The notes below the pieces were generated by a model. That model was not told the origin of the DNA and made no database searches. It saw only the letters and a program-made list of their open reading frames with translations. A program made the position numbers and the translations under genes. From Melanocharis versteri (lineage: Eukaryota > Chordata > Aves > Passeriformes > Melanocharitidae), in the NCBI GenBank assembly GCA_013397845.1, contig VZTG01003728.1, positions 2,288,084-2,352,083 on the forward strand: DNA of 64,000 nt. The letters run 5' to 3'. Each line of letters starts with the position of its first letter. Within the stretch, counting starts at the first letter, position 1. Positions 26,768 through 41,515 of this stretch are shown here, piece after piece.

Positions 26768-29700
26768 ATGAGTGGCACCCTGTTCTTTTTTTTCTGCAAA
26801 ATAAGATTAAAGGAAAGTTTAATAGATTTTACATTCTCTGAGAGAAGAACTGTCTTCCAGTATGCAGTTTAGCACTACCTAGTTTATGGATCTGAGAGTT
26901 ATTCTGTGATAGACAATACACAAATTTAGAATTCCAGTAATAAATATGTAGCAACTGCTTTCTGTTAGACAGCATTATTTGTAGATTAGTCAAATGTGGA
27001 GGAATATGTATAATGAAACTTGTTTGCAGAAGTATATTTTCACTTCTGTAATCATGATTTTGCAAGCATCTCTTGTTTGGTGCTCTTGTGTGTCTAAGTA
27101 TCTGAACTTAGACATGGGAAGAGTTTCGAATTGTGTCATTTTTGTTTCAGTTTTAACTCTCCTGCAGATGATGTTTTTTGCAGGATTTGCTAGTAACTGG
27201 TAAAAAGCAAGAGTATAGAAGATGTCATTCATAGGGTACTTCTTTCCCACTACAATTGTAACTGAATACCCTTCTCCAGGAATCTCTTTTAGGTATCAGA
27301 GCTGAGAAAATTTTAATTTCATTTAGTAGGACCATGTTAACTACGAACCTGCTTTTTAAGTATAGACTTTCTTATAATTGTCCAGCTTGTATACCAGTAT
27401 GTGCAAATGCTTACAGATTAGAGTAGAAGTCTGTTTACAGACAGTTACTAGTGCTAGTTACTTTTTAAAAAATCTTTTTGACATTTTTTTCAGTGATTTG
27501 AGAATACGCAAAGCACCAGTGTTATCAACCAGCTGATGTCCGATGACCACCCTAATGTAACATGGGGCTTATATTTATAGTCCTGTACTTGTCACCCACT
27601 ATGTACATTCAAACAATAATCTTAATGATACTTTATTTTTAAAAATTACTTACCTGTAAATATTTAACATAAACCAAAATGATACTTGAAGGCAACTTGA
27701 AATCTGTTCAGTTACTTTTTTTTTTTACATTCCTTCATCTGCCAATTTGAGCTGGTTTATAATCACATTTTCTTGCTGCTAGAAAGTATTTTTCCTTTCA
27801 TCTTTTCATCATTGAAAAGCTCACACAGGTAGTGGGGAGCTGACTAACATAATATCTAAGGCTAAATTTATTACTTAGGTCAAATAATGAGCCATGTGTA
27901 AACCCTAAAATGCTTCAAACAGAGGTGCTGTGTTACCTTCACTGTGTTTTCCCAGGAAAGCCTCGCTGCCAGCATTACAGCGTGACCCTTGCTGGGGTGA
28001 AAAATGCAGGGCCAAAAGGCACCTCCAGCCCTTTAGCAGCTCTTCACAAAAGCCCCCACTGCATGGAGAAGCATTATTGTGTTACCCCAGGCTGACAGTA
28101 GCTCTCTGAATTTACCCAGGCCCAGAATAAATGGAGCTGATGACAGACCCTGACTCCTGATTTAGTCAATCTGTTTTATCTTGGCATTATTCTGTGAAAA
28201 AGCTGAAGTGCTGCAGTGGCCAGGACTTTTGTATGGTCCTAGATAGGCTGTGTCCAGAACTAGTCAACATGACTCAGTCTTTTGTTAACGGGCTAGATTT
28301 TAGCGTTGTCTTTTTTGTGTTCTTGCTTCCAGCCTTGGGGTCAGGTTCATGGTGCAGTAAGTAGCTTGTCTTCAGAAATTACCTTTCGTATGTAAAAGCA
28401 TAATTTTTTTGCAATGGTTTTTCCAAATATGAAAGCTCAGCCAGAGTAAAATTGTCTCCTCTGTCACAGCCACTGGTTAGATTGACCTGTTTCCAGTTAA
28501 GGGACAAGATAATATGTCATATCCACTCAAAAGGATTTAAACATCAGTTATTCACTTGGGTTTCAGCTACTGCACATAAAAAATAGGTGCTGGAAACGTA
28601 GCACTAGAAAAGAAATGTGTTGTTTTCATGAGTAGATATGGGATTTGTTATGTGACAGTCATCTTATATAATGTCTGGCAATGCCATTGCACTTGACTGG
28701 CTGACATGATAGTTTAATTGGGTCTTAAATTCTCAGATCTCTCCAAGAAAATCTGAGGATTTAGTCAGCTCTTTAGGACACTGCTTGTGATAAAGGTTAT
28801 GATTAAGGGGCAGCTGTTAGCGACAAAATGCTTGTTCAGTGCAGCATCAGGAAATTTTTTATTCGTTAAAGATTTCAGTTTGTACAGTGACAAAGTAAAG
28901 GTATACTGATAAGTGGCAAGCCTGAATTTTAATTAATGTGTATTTGTGTGGCTTCCCCAATTTTGTCGTACTTTATAACAAAAGAAGAGAGCGAGAGTAT
29001 TGTGGAGGTAAGGAAGGACCAGTTTTCTAGGAAGAATCCTCACTTTCCATTCACTGAAGCCAGCCTTAAAGGATTTCAGGACCTCTGGGCTGCAGTGCAG
29101 TTCTTTGTACAGAACTTTACTTGCTCTCATGTAAGACTACTCATGCTTCTGGAGAGCAGCAGAGCCCTCGGGTAACTGCAGTGATGAGTGAGGTGTACGT
29201 ATACGTATAGATAAAAAAATAGAGGGAGATAGCACTTTCCTTGCTGTATTGCACAAGGATGTGCTGCAGCAAGATAAAGGGTGAAACTTGCTTTCCTGCA
29301 GATGGTTTGCACCAGCCCCTCCTTATCATTTATGAACACCTATATCTTCTCAGAAGCAAGTAGATGGAGTAGTGGTGCCACTTCAGCTGTGGCTGAACCT
29401 CTTCTGTGCAGATCCTGCTGCATCCATAGGGGTTGTGGGGTTGCTGCCAAATGAGAAAAATCATGAAATGTAGTTTTTCTGCTAGGATAGTGAAGTACAT
29501 GTTGTGGTTGACACTCAAGGCAACTGAGCTGTAAGGAGCCCTTACTCATTGTGTGGGTACATGATGGCAATCACTGGCCGCCTCAGGCCATGACCAGCAG
29601 ACAGTTGTGATTTCAAAACATCTTAAATCTGTGGTGGGGTCAGCCCCTTCCACTGTTTTTGGGACTCCTCTCCAACAGAATTATCCAGCACAGGCTATTC

Positions 29701-30805
29701 AGTTCTGCACTGGTGGAAAGGAGCCTAGAGTTCATAGACATAACAGTTGATGGAAAGAGCACTGGTGTTTCAAAGCTCAAAAACAAGATGGGAACTCTTA
29801 ATCTCACATATTCAGTCTGTATGTTACATTTTAGAAGAAAGATAGGTTTTAGCATGTCTCATTCACTGCTTTTTGAAAGGTCCTGGATGTAAGAGATGTG
29901 TAAAAAGCATTATGTCTCCCTGAAGACTGCTATTATTTAACACTTTTCAGCTTCTTATCTGCTTCTAAGATTGCAGAGCTTCCAAGTCCCTAATAACTTG
30001 ATAATTTTTTCCATAAATATAAACAAATGGTCCATGCCAACATACAAACAGACCTTTTTTGTAGCCTCATTAATTATAGGAAATACTGCAGTATGAAAGA
30101 TTATTTCCTTTAGCATAATGGGACAGAAGAATACAGACAAAATGTTACAGAGTAAATAACTAGGGTTTAATGTGGGAAAATAACATTATTTTCAACCACC
30201 ATAATAATGAATTTCAAAATTGTGAAATTCTTCCAGGAGTCAAATTATTTAGTTAAAATGCAGACATTATTGTGACTTTTTTTGTCATTTACAAAAAATA
30301 TTTTTCTTCCAAAACTCTTACTTGGAAAGGTTTTTTCATAGATATGAGTATCTAATAACTTGCTTCTTAGTAATGAGGTGGTATTCATGACAACTGAATG
30401 GTATGAGAAGTATCTAAATACTTGTGGCTCCTTGTGGCAGTATTTAGAGCCAAGAATGCTGGCACTGCATTCATGGTAGGGTGCTGCTTTAGTCAATTTT
30501 AGACTGTAACATATGAAACATTCAGGAAAGCAGTGGCCATTCTTTTTTTTTTTTTTTTTAATCAATTTTGTGTTTCTGATGAGAGGCAGCTTCTACTATT
30601 AGGTGAAGTTTTGATACAGCAAATGTGGTATTTGCTGAAATGTCACTTCAGACTTTGTCTCATAAAGAAACTGTGCTAAGAAACTGTTCTCCTGTTTCAG
30701 TTGTATTAGTAGGGGTTTTGGTATTATCTGCAAAAACTTTACGTGTTTAGGAGACTCACCACAGGACTGAGTCTATTGTGGATGGATAGTTTCTGGTCTG
30801 TGGGG

Positions 30806-30838
30806 TTTTTTTGTTTGTTTGTTTGTTTTTGTTTTTTA
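30806..30838. repeat. (GTTT)n simple repeat
   Basis: Four to five GTTT units within T runs. Confidence 0.88.
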
Positions 30839-33800
30839 ATAAAGCTTATCTCAGTAGAAATTGATCTGGGTTGTGGTTAACTCACAACTGGTCCCCATGT
30901 GAGCTGCAAAACTGAATCTAGGCAAGCTAAGGTGTGATGGAAAGTAATGCTCCTCATTCTGCCTTGAAACCATGTGAGCAGGGCGCTGGCCAGCACTTGC
31001 CTCTTGAGCTGGGTCACCTCTGAGCAGGTCAGAGGTGAATGCACCCTGTGGCTGCCCTGTTATGTGCCTGGTGGGCACAGTGTGCTGCGATGGGGGACTG
31101 CTGCTTCACCGGGGTCTACAGCCAAGGGAGACGCTGCTGTGCTAGGGCAAGTTCAGGTTCTGCCTGTTGTTGTCTCTGTTTACCAGCTCCAGGTGTTGAA
31201 AAGGAGCTGCACAGACAGTAGTATCATCTCCAATCACCAGCAGTGGAGCAACACTGAATCAAGCTAATGTGTAGGGCCTGTTTACAAGAGTCTGTAGAAA
31301 CAAAATTTAAACAGCTTGCTGCTTTTATTAAGTTGTAGTCCACTAATATATGACCACCTAATGAAAATGAGCTGATTGAATACTTATATAATATCCTACA
31401 GCAAGACAATACCATCAACCAAGCCTTCCACTCAGAACTGCAATAAGAAAGGCTGCCGGTTTATGCGAAATGAAGTCAATGTGCGTTTTATTCTGGAATA
31501 AACTGCCAAGCCTTACAGGAAGTATATATGATTAACTGCAGCCTCCTTACCATTCCACTACATCAGTCATATTCCCCAGATATGTAAGTCCAGGAGTATT
31601 TTTTGATGCATGTAAAGATGAGTGGTTTTTAATTGAATTAGCTTACATGATTTAGACGACCTGTAAAAGCAGGTGTTAATGTATTTAAACCAGGCTATCT
31701 GATTTGTTTTCAAGGTTGACTGTACAGCCTTAATGCAGTAGTTTTACCCAGGTTACAGACAACCTCAGACTGCCAGCTGATACACTAATATTTTCATAAA
31801 CATGATTTTTGTGATCTGGAATTAGCAGTTGTAACAGAGATATCTTTTTCTAATGACCAAGAGTAAAAGGAATAGCAGTAGTGATGCTTTAGTTACCACA
31901 AATCAAATTCTAAGAAGAGAGCTCCAAAGTGGGTAGGTAGAATTTTATAATAAGATATGGTTCTCTTGCTCTGTACTGGTACCTGTCAGTAGATTCTGAA
32001 CCCCTGCACCAGTTGGTACTTAAAAAGTTTTTTTAGTTGCAGGGACTAGATATGAAGGTGTCAGATATTTTTTCCTACTTTTTCCCAATGTAGTGGTTGA
32101 TATTGAGCATTGTAAAATATAAACGGAAGGATTATTTTATGTAGAAACAATGACTTTTTGTAATATATTGCCCCCCCGCCCCCTGCTTTGGTGCTTCAAA
32201 GGGTCATCGAAATGAAGGGCAAGTTTTTAATAAGTGAGAATGTGATTCACGTGTACTTGCTGGCACGAGGAAGCAGTTGATTGTTTTCAGAGCTGATCAG
32301 ACCAAAGCTGATAAACATCCTAGGTGACATTTAGTTTATGCTCTTTAGCAGTATTTCTAAAAGCTTCATCCTTGGGACACGGAAAAAGTATTGCGACTCC
32401 AATAAGAAGGCACGGTAGAGGTTAGTGTAAGAATAAAAGAAATAGCAGGATACTACTCTTTCAGTAACAGAGTAGAAGAGTCTATGGAACAGAAACAACT
32501 AAAAAGCAGGCTGCTGGATAGACATCGTAGACCTGAGCATCTTTGAGTGTGTTTTAATGAAAAATTGCCAAGACAGACTAGAAAACAGACTTTTTTTACA
32601 TATATGATAATGTTTTGAGTGGTTAATGTGTTTGCCAAACTTTACTGGCACCATGATAAGTAATGACAAATACAAGGAACATTTGAATTAGTATTTTTAA
32701 AGATATGATAATTTTTAAAAAAAAAAAAAATAAAATTGCTGTGTGCTTTTGCAAATGATTATGAAGGTGTGCTACTGCTGACTTTACAGGTGGTTGCTGT
32801 TGTTGAGCATGTCAGCAGTAGGGTGATTCTTGGCTATTGCTGGTAAGCTTTATGGCCACAATAGTGGTATTGGTGACTTTGTTACTTCCTGTACGGTGGG
32901 GAAGCCCTGATACATTAAAAGTGATGCATGGGTAGCATGAGAGTTGCCAGTGCTTTGGTTTTGGCCGTGGTTTTGCCATGCAGAAAGGGACCTCCTCTAC
33001 AAGTATACATGGAACAATGTTTTCAGTTTGGTAGCTGAAATGAATGAAACACGATATAAGATAATTACATATGAAGGTTAATGACGAGCATGTTTGTAAG
33101 GATGTTTCTTTACTGAGCTCTTGTTACTTGAATTAAACTGCTCACTTCTTTGAGGTTTAATTGCAGCATCTCTGAACCAGGGGGACAGACAGGTACTTGA
33201 GACCTTGCAAAATGCAATGTTTATTTTGCTTTCTAAACCTGCAGTTATCTGGGGTTCTTCCTCCTTAGCCTTAGCTCACCCCTGTTCAGCTTCTGCTGCC
33301 ACAGAGAACTGGAGCTTAAAAGTACTTCTGCAGACTAATCCGGATGCATTTTTTGCATAAGGTGTAACGTGTGTCGAAGCAGACCTTGTGTTTGGTGTTG
33401 CAGGGAGAGTGCTCGGATTCCTCTGCATTTCTGCCCTCTGCTGCTTGCTGATCTCCTCGGCAGAGGGTGCCGGCTCCTGCTACTGCTGCTGCTGTGAATG
33501 TTCGCCCTGCTGATCCAGGCACCATATAGGAAGCACCTAGGCCTGTCCTAAGCAAACAGGTCCGGGGAAAAAAGTGCAAGCCTGACCTATGGCGTGGCCA
33601 AAGCAACAAGCAGAGATGAGGGTTCCATTTTGTAGTAAATGTAGGCTATTGTGTCTCAGCAAGAAGCCAGAAAGTATCCTTGCTGCTTTCACAAAGCTAT
33701 TCTGTGTGTACATGTCAGAGGGTTTTCTGTTACACGCTGCTTGCAAGAAAACAGCTTTAAAAAACCAAAAAATGAAATTAAATCTGTAAGAGTGCCTTTA

Positions 33801-36800
33801 AACTAACCATTTTTTGCTTGCAATGGAAGCTTTAGCTTGAAAACTTATAAGCATGTTTAGTCCTAGAAGTGTTAATGTGGTGAATTATTTGACAAATCAC
33901 AGACTCTCTGTTTGGCTACATAAACTTTAAAGCCCAACACCCAGATTTCTCAGTAAAATGACTGTATTTTTCCTGTACTCTGAAGCATGGCTGAAGTTTT
34001 GCATGCCTAAATGTTTGACGGTAAGATTGCATTTAAAAATTTGGTAGTTGTTTTTCCCCCTTTCTTATCATCAGTAAAAACTGACATGCATTTTCTAGCT
34101 GGTATGGATTTTCTGCAGCTCTTTTTGGTTGTTGCTGGAAAGGTTTCAGGATGAAGAAGTTTTTGATATGTAGTCAGAACTCGTTATGTAGCACAGCTTT
34201 CAGTACATACGTCTATTTTAAAAATGTAACAGTTAAATTTTAAATAGAAGTGCTGTAAAAATTGTGCAGAAACAAATCTTGGCATTTAGAGACTAAAACA
34301 ATTTTTTTTTAGTGGTCAGGAATATACATCTGTAATTTCATTTTTCACAGGCCTGTGAAAGATAGGTTATAGGAATGATAATACAAAATAAAACTATGCT
34401 GTCGGGATAAAACAAATCTGCAGGAAGAAAAAGTGTTTGATAACTATGTTGTGGTAAGTGTTTTGTCTTTTCAGCGAGATACTATTCCTGTGCTCATGTG
34501 TCTTTTAGATTGTATAGATGTATAAATAAAAACATGCTTGTGTACATAGGTAGTTTTGGTTTGTTCTTGAAATTGTTATCAGCTTGACAAATGTCCTGGT
34601 TGTAGAAAACTAAAGCTGCCTTACTGATCAGAGGCAAAATGAGAGGACAGATGTTGAGTTTTAAATCTTATGACACCCTGTCATTTCAATAGTGTGGCTA
34701 AGTATGAAAGCGTGCCCTAATTGCTCTTGAGGGAAGAGTTATATGGGGTTTGTTTTTGTTTTCTTTCTTTGTTTCCTTCTACAGTGTGTTGGCTATTGTG
34801 AAATAGCATGCTCTCTACAAATCTTTCTGTTCTCCAGCGTGTCTTTTCACCCTCACATCCTGCCCAGCAGTGATGTCTTACCTTTGGTGTTGCACATAAT
34901 TTTTTTGAATGGTGACAGTCACATTGGCCTGTGCTGTGTCTGCCAAGTGTTGCTGATGGACTCATAGCTGGCAGCACTGGAAGGGATAAGATCCATTTTG
35001 GCTTGTACTTTTTAACTACTTGAGGTCTTTGAGAAGTCTGTTTGCAGACTTGGACAAATAGCTCTGCTTTGCTTCACAGTCCTCTTCCTCTCAGGAAATT
35101 TCCTAGTCAAGACCTGGGACTTTAATTAGTATTAGTAACTTATACTAATATTTTAATATGAGGTGACTAATACAGTGGTACTCTAGACAATAGCCAAGGC
35201 AAATCCTCATTCTAGTCATGAAAAGTATGTGTTGTGCTTACAATGGACTGGGTAATATTGGAAATTCTCACCACCTGATGCACACAGAGAAAACAGTCTA
35301 AAAATGCGAAACATGATGTGTTTTGAAAAGCTAGGATTATGATTTTTACATGTGTAGCAGTAAATTAAGCAGTAGTTAAAAAAACAGGCATATTAATCTT
35401 GTGAGGTGAGTATGAAAATTAACTTAAATATTCACCGAAGTTACCAAATACTACATTTCATTTTGAATGGAATTTGCCTTAGATGAGACATAAACTCCTG
35501 GTTAACTTTACAGTCCTGTATAGATGAACTGCACTTATTACACCCTTTCAGTTTTTTTTCTCTGGTTTGAAGATTGAACAAAAGATGGCATCGGAAAGGG
35601 GCGGGCAGGACTGGGAGGACGCACCAGGGCGTCACTTCTGTTGCCTGAGACATCTGAACACTTGTGTGAATTCAACTAGCTGGAGCTAGTGAGAGTCTCT
35701 ACATTTATTTCATCAGGCTGGGAACGGAGCCCAAAGCTGGTTTTATTTGTCACTATTTTCACTTTGATAAAGAGCTGATAGAATCAGCTGTTACACAGGA
35801 GTTTCTTTGGAAGACTGGAGAAAGCTTAATTAGAGGCAGACTGTGAGCATTTTTAATGTTTCTATCCTTGTCATGGCAAAAGTGGGCTTATGCTTGTGGG
35901 CCCATGTAACTGGATAGGCTGATATCTTTGCATCTCCTGAGGTCTTACCAGTGTTTTGTGTGCTGCTCAGAGCTTTTCGAGCTGCTCCAAATATTGTATG
36001 TAAATGGGCAAAAAAACAGACAAAGTTTCCCAGGTTGTTTTTTTTTTAACAAATAAAAATGTGAGCCAAAGATGATGATACCATACCTATTTAGCCCTTA
36101 TTGGTTTTCCTTGATTTTAAGGTGTTTTTCAAATTAGGGAGGATTTTTATAGAGACGTAAAAGTATCCATTTAAGAGGACTGAAATATGAAAAATGCATT
36201 GTTTCTTGATAAAATACCTAGTAATAATGAAAGGTTAATAGATAATCTTTTACTTGGATGATGTCTGTGTATTCTGTATCCATATTGCAAATCCATCAGA
36301 GAATATACCTCAATCTAATGTTGTACTTCAGTTAGTGGAGCCTAATCAGTTTGCTTTATGCGATGTTACTTTCATGTTTTTTAATCTACCTTTCATTTCA
36401 AATTTTATATGAATGGCCAGATTCATTTGTTTAGTGTTCAGAAAAGAAGTGATCATTGATGGGTTATCATTGATTAAACAGAGGTTTTTCATTTTAAATG
36501 AAATTTTCTCTAAGACTTTTTTTGTGCAATGGAAGTTCTTAAGTGAACTAAATCATCAAAGCTGAAGTATATTAATTAATTTGTTATTAATACCCTTTTA
36601 ACAATTGTTAAGTACAAAATATTAACTGATTATAAACCATGGGTAAAAGCAGTGTTTGCAAAAGGGGATTACTGTATGATGTTACAGTATGTAGTGGAAA
36701 CTGCTAAATACAAACCACATTTGAGTATTTTAAAAGAAAATACTGATTTAATTACCAAACTGTTACCTTGTAAATATGAATTTATTGTAAAACTGAAGTT

Positions 36801-37239
36801 TCTCAGGAGCAACACTTATTCTTGTAGAAAAATTCGCATAAAAGCATTTTCTACATTTGAACAGTCAGTTGTGAATAATACAAAAATATTGAAAAAACCC
36901 CCTGGAGGATGACTAAACGGGTGCCTCTCACCTAAAATCCATTTCCACAATGTTAATGAGAAATGTGTAAGTTTATACTCATAAGTATGTGTGACTTGAG
37001 ATAGTCATGGTGCTTGCTTTGGTGTTAGATTAGTTTCATAAAAAGAAGTGAAATTCATGCAGGTGAGAGGGCTCCTACAAAACAATTTCTACTGTTGTGG
37101 TAACTGTGTTGGAGACTAATAGGTGTAGGAGTTGTGTGAGTTGTAGCTCTCTTAGCTAAAAGCTGGTGCAAAACTGGCTGTATTTGGGAGGGCTTCTGTC
37201 TGTAGCCCATGGGCTCTGAGCTGGCGAGGTGTGAGCCCT

Positions 37240-37660
37240 GTAGCACAAGAATGGGTCTGGGTTAATACCTCTGTCTCACAACAACCCACGCTGTGGTGTA
37301 GGGAGGAGGAGAACGCTCTCAGGATAGAGTGGTGCTGCAGGTCTGCATTTGTGGAAGAGCCACAACAGGGGACGTGGTGACTTGGGGCAGTGAGGAGTGT
37401 TCGCTGTCAGGCGTGGCTGCGTCACTTGCTCTTACCAGCGCTTGGCCAACATCTCCCAGTGTGGCCTGGACTGAACCTGCTAAGCCCTGGCGGGGTGTGC
37501 AGTCATCCATGGCTGATGCACTGAGCGCCAGGCAGTGGAGCAGAGCGGCAGGTCCGCGTGATCTGAATGCAGCGGGACCCAGCGTGCACTGTCACCACCT
37601 CGCGAGGAGCCAGAGCCCAAAATGCACTCAGTTTCTGTGTGCAGCATGAGAGGCAAATCA
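37240..37660. other. GC-elevated intronic block, unassigned
   Basis: Clearly richer in G+C and CpG than its surroundings (for example GGCGTGGCTGCGTCAC and ACCTCGCGAGGAGCC). I recognise no repeat family, gene or PDE4D exon in it. Overlapping open frames on both strands reflect the composition. It could be an old unclassified repeat or a weak CpG island. Confidence 0.4.
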
Positions 37661-38398
37661 CTGGTATCAATAGGTAAGGAGTAAGGAAACATGGGTATAC
37701 CACAAGCTGCCTCATGCTTATACTGAGACTTCTTGTAAGAGGAATTTGAATCACAGAGGTAGTAAGTATGCTATTCAGGAAACTACAGAGCTGCCTTTGG
37801 CCTGGTTATGTTATCTTGTCTCCACCTCCCTCGTGTGGACCCATAAACCTGACTGTGGTACTGGAAACCAGTTGAGTTTTGTGATTGTTTGCTTAATTTG
37901 ACCTACAGGCATTCAGGTGAAGTGCTCACTTACACAAAAAAACAAACATGAAATTTTGTTTTGTCTCCCTGTGTGCATGAGACAAGAGTGTAATGGATGG
38001 GACTAGTTGTTTCTCTTGTTCCAGATGAATAGATGTTCATTATTTTGTGAATCTCCATAGGTGTAGAGCATATTTATAGCACCTAAATAAATAATCAAAA
38101 GCAAGGTATGAAGGGCACATTGAAATGAGTACTAGTTAGTGAATAACCTTTCTTGAAAGAACAATGATGCTATCACATGCACCTTAATAAGAAATACAAC
38201 AGCCATGGTTTAATAAGAGCTGGAGCATGAGCCGACAAAATTGCATGAAATAACTTGCAGTTTGCTTTCAAAATGTTGGTATCTACAGTGTGTGATTTAT
38301 GGGCATTTGCTAAGGCATGTTTATCAGAGCTGTACCGAGCTTGTTGCAGTGTTAGTAATCGCTTTATATTCCACAAATCTCAGCTTTTGTCTGTGGAA

Positions 38399-38453
38399 TC
38401 TTTTTTCTTTCCCTTTTCTTTTTTTTTCTTTTTTTTCTTTTTTTTCTTTTTCA
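38399..38453. repeat. Polypyrimidine tract
   Basis: About 55 bases of T and C only, directly followed by CACAG. It resembles a very strong 3' splice-site tract on the + strand. Confidence 0.9.
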
Positions 38454-40468
38454 CAGCTGTACAAAGATGGATGAAAAACTCATTTCTTTTAGCATGAAAT
38501 TACAACCATTCGCCAGTATTTCTGATGAACTGTTAAAGCTTGACTTTGGCAAGGTCTACAGTGGGAACACGTCATTAAAATAGGAGTGCCATGTTACAGG
38601 AGAAGTAAGATTAATCCAGCAATACCTGTAAAAAACTGGGATTTGTTCTTACATAGCAAACCAGCTTTTTGTATTAAATAGAAATCCCTGTAAGCTTAGT
38701 TTATACTGGTATAGCTGTATCAGTCTCAGAATAAGTGTGCCATTGCAGCTCTCTGAATGAAGTATCACACCTCTTTGCACGTTTCTTAAGTATAGCTGTC
38801 TGCAAAAATGCATAATGTGGGTATAAACTTTCCTGGGTATTCTATGGTAAATGCTTATGGGGTGCTTATTTACTTGAGGGGTGTGTCTACATGTAAAAAT
38901 AGAAATAAGGTTTTCATATGATTCTGCACTTTTAGGGCCATTGATCTGTCACTTGCTAATGTTCTGTCAGAGCAATAACCACCTGAAGTATTTATTACTG
39001 CTTTCTGTCTCCTCAAATCTGCTGTCACAACTGCAGCTGTTGTCACACCCTGGTTGACTTTTCTCTGATCTGAATTAGCTTTTAACAGTAGCTTCTTTGT
39101 AATTTACATAATTTTGATAGGATCGTATTCAGGGGAAAATAAATACATAGCAGAATATTGTAAAAAGCTTAATATTTGTTGAAATTAAACTCCATTTACT
39201 GTGGGATGTTTTTGAGAGACTATTACATACATATGTACTCTGTCATTATGTGGAAAACTTTCAAGAAAATGGTTAGTATATATTGTGTCTTAAAGGATTG
39301 ACAGTGGTCCCCAAAATAAGAGTTGAAATAGGGTGTAATTTCTGTTGCCTGTGCAACTGCTCATAGGTGTCTACTGGAAATACTACAGTTGTAGAGAATA
39401 CCTGTAAAAACTCTGCTCTGGTATGGTTGAAAATTAGTGAACCACATTGTGACGTTTATGATCTGCAAAAAGCTTAATGTTCTACATATTCATTGCTAAT
39501 GCTTTTATTATCACTAGAGGGCAGTAAATACAAACACTGAATTATGTATTTTATCAGAACGCATTAATCTCTGTTTTTTCTTTTTTTTTTCTTTATTTAA
39601 AATAATAAGGGAACATAACTTCTTATTAAACACCTCAGGTCCTGAGTTTTACTACATATTTCCCCTAAAATAGTTCAGAAGAACATAGTCATCTCAGTGT
39701 GTTTAGCAACATAAAATTCTCATACTTTATGCTTAAGAATTATATATTCCATATAAAAATATCTACAAAATGATGCAGCATAGGCTATTACATAATTTTT
39801 AATAAATGTAATTCTGACAGGCAGAAGGCTTCCAAGAAAACCTTTTCAAAGCAGTGTAACCATGCTGCAGTTAGCACACTTAAAACTGACACTCCTTCAG
39901 AAAAATTGGAGATGTGTTCCAATTATGGTCATCAGTTCTCAGCCACCAGTGAAGTTCACCCTTCTTTAATATCAGCACAATAACCAGCTTTGTCTGCATC
40001 CCTGCAGCTCACTTAGTGTGTGGCAGCTGGTTGCTGCAGTTGAAACAACTTCTCATATTTGTAAAATTACTAATTGTTTGGGACTTTTTACTTAAATCCT
40101 GCAATTTCTCTCTAGCCAGGGAGTCTTACATGGAAACCAGAGAATTTTGGTGAATCTCACTGATTCAGCATAGTTTTCTTGTCTCTGGCTGTCCTGCTGC
40201 TTCCTCTAGTTCGGCTCTGGGTTTTGGCGAAGCTGAGTCCATCCACATGCTCTTGCTTGCTGAATGAAATGACCATTCTTTTCTGCTGTGATCTTCCAGC
40301 GCCGAGTAGACTCTCCATTTCTGGGGAAGCTTTCTGGTAGTGTACATATCAGTACAACTCAGATGGAGCTGGGTAATGCCATGAAAACAGTGCTGCATTT
40401 ATGACAAGTAGGAGTTGGATTTGACATGGGCGATTATTGCTGTTCTCTGGTGTGTGAAGGTTAGCCTA

Positions 40469-40552
40469 AAAATCATAGAAACAAAGAACGGTTTGGGTTG
40501 GAAGGGACCTTAAAGATTATCTAGTTCTAGCCACCTGCCATGGGCCTTACTT
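40469..40552 (-). mobile_element. CR1 LINE, short 3' end
   Basis: AATCATAGAAACAAAGAACG and TTGGGTTGGAAGGGACCTTA, then CACCTGCCATGGGC, are the reverse complement of a CR1 3' terminus. About 84 bp only. Confidence 0.85.
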
Positions 40553-40924
40553 CTTCATGTTTTTACAGGCTCTTCATCTGGCTGTGCGGTTTCTTCAGGC
40601 TATCTGTTCATGTTTGTAATGCATACAGCCTTGAAAACTAAAACTGGTGATATGCTTAGATGTCTACCTCTTTGCTTTACTTTTTGCTGCTTACTAGACA
40701 ATATGCACTACATCCAGCACAGCTGTATTCAGAATTGATACTCAGACGTCTCTCAAGATGTTCTTAGTGCAACTTCATAGTCAGTCCAAGGGGTTGCAGT
40801 TGAGAGCACTGTTCTTCCCTCAAAGCTAAGTACATTTTTGTATTACCCATCACTTAGCTGTAGTAGGAAAGACCAAGGTGGTAAGTCTCCTATGTGACAG
40901 TTCAGAAAAGTACTGTGAATTAAT

Positions 40925-41515
40925 CACAGAATCAGAGGATAAGGTTGGAAATTACCCCAGTGGGTCATCTGGTCCCACCTTCTTGGTCAAACACGACCAT
41001 CCTAGAGCACATTGCACAGGGTTGAGTCCAGATGGTGCTTGAATATTTCCAGTGAGGGAGACTACATGGTCTCTCTGGCAGTCTGTTCCGGTGCACAGTC
41101 ACCCACACGGTAAGGTTCTTCATGTTCGGGGGGAACCTTCTGTCCGTCAGTTTCTGCCCATTGTCTCTTGTCCTACTGTTTGGCACCACTGAGAAGAGCC
41201 TGGTCTATCTTCTTAACACACTCCCTTCAGATATTGTATACATTGCTGAGGTCCCCTCTCAGTCTTTTCTTCTTGAAGCTGAACATGCCCAGCTCCCTCA
41301 GCCTTGTAAAAGAGGTGCTCCAGTCCCTAAATCATCTTTGTTTCCCTCTTCTGGACTTGTTCCAGGAGTCCCATGTCTCTCTTGTCCTGAGAAGCCCAGA
41401 ACTGGATACAGCACTCCAGGTGAGGGGCTGAGTAGAGGGGCAGGATCATCCCCTGTGGCCTGCTGGCAATGCTCTTCCTGCTGCACCCCAGGATACCACT
41501 GACCTTCCCTATGTC
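40925..41515 (-). mobile_element. CR1 LINE, 3' fragment
   Basis: Starts ATCACAGAATCAGAGGATAA on the + strand, then follows the CR1 3' half: GAGGTCCCCTCTCAGTCTT and CCAGAACTGGATACAGCACT. About 590 bp, minus orientation. Open frames here on either strand are repeat-derived. Confidence 0.9.
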
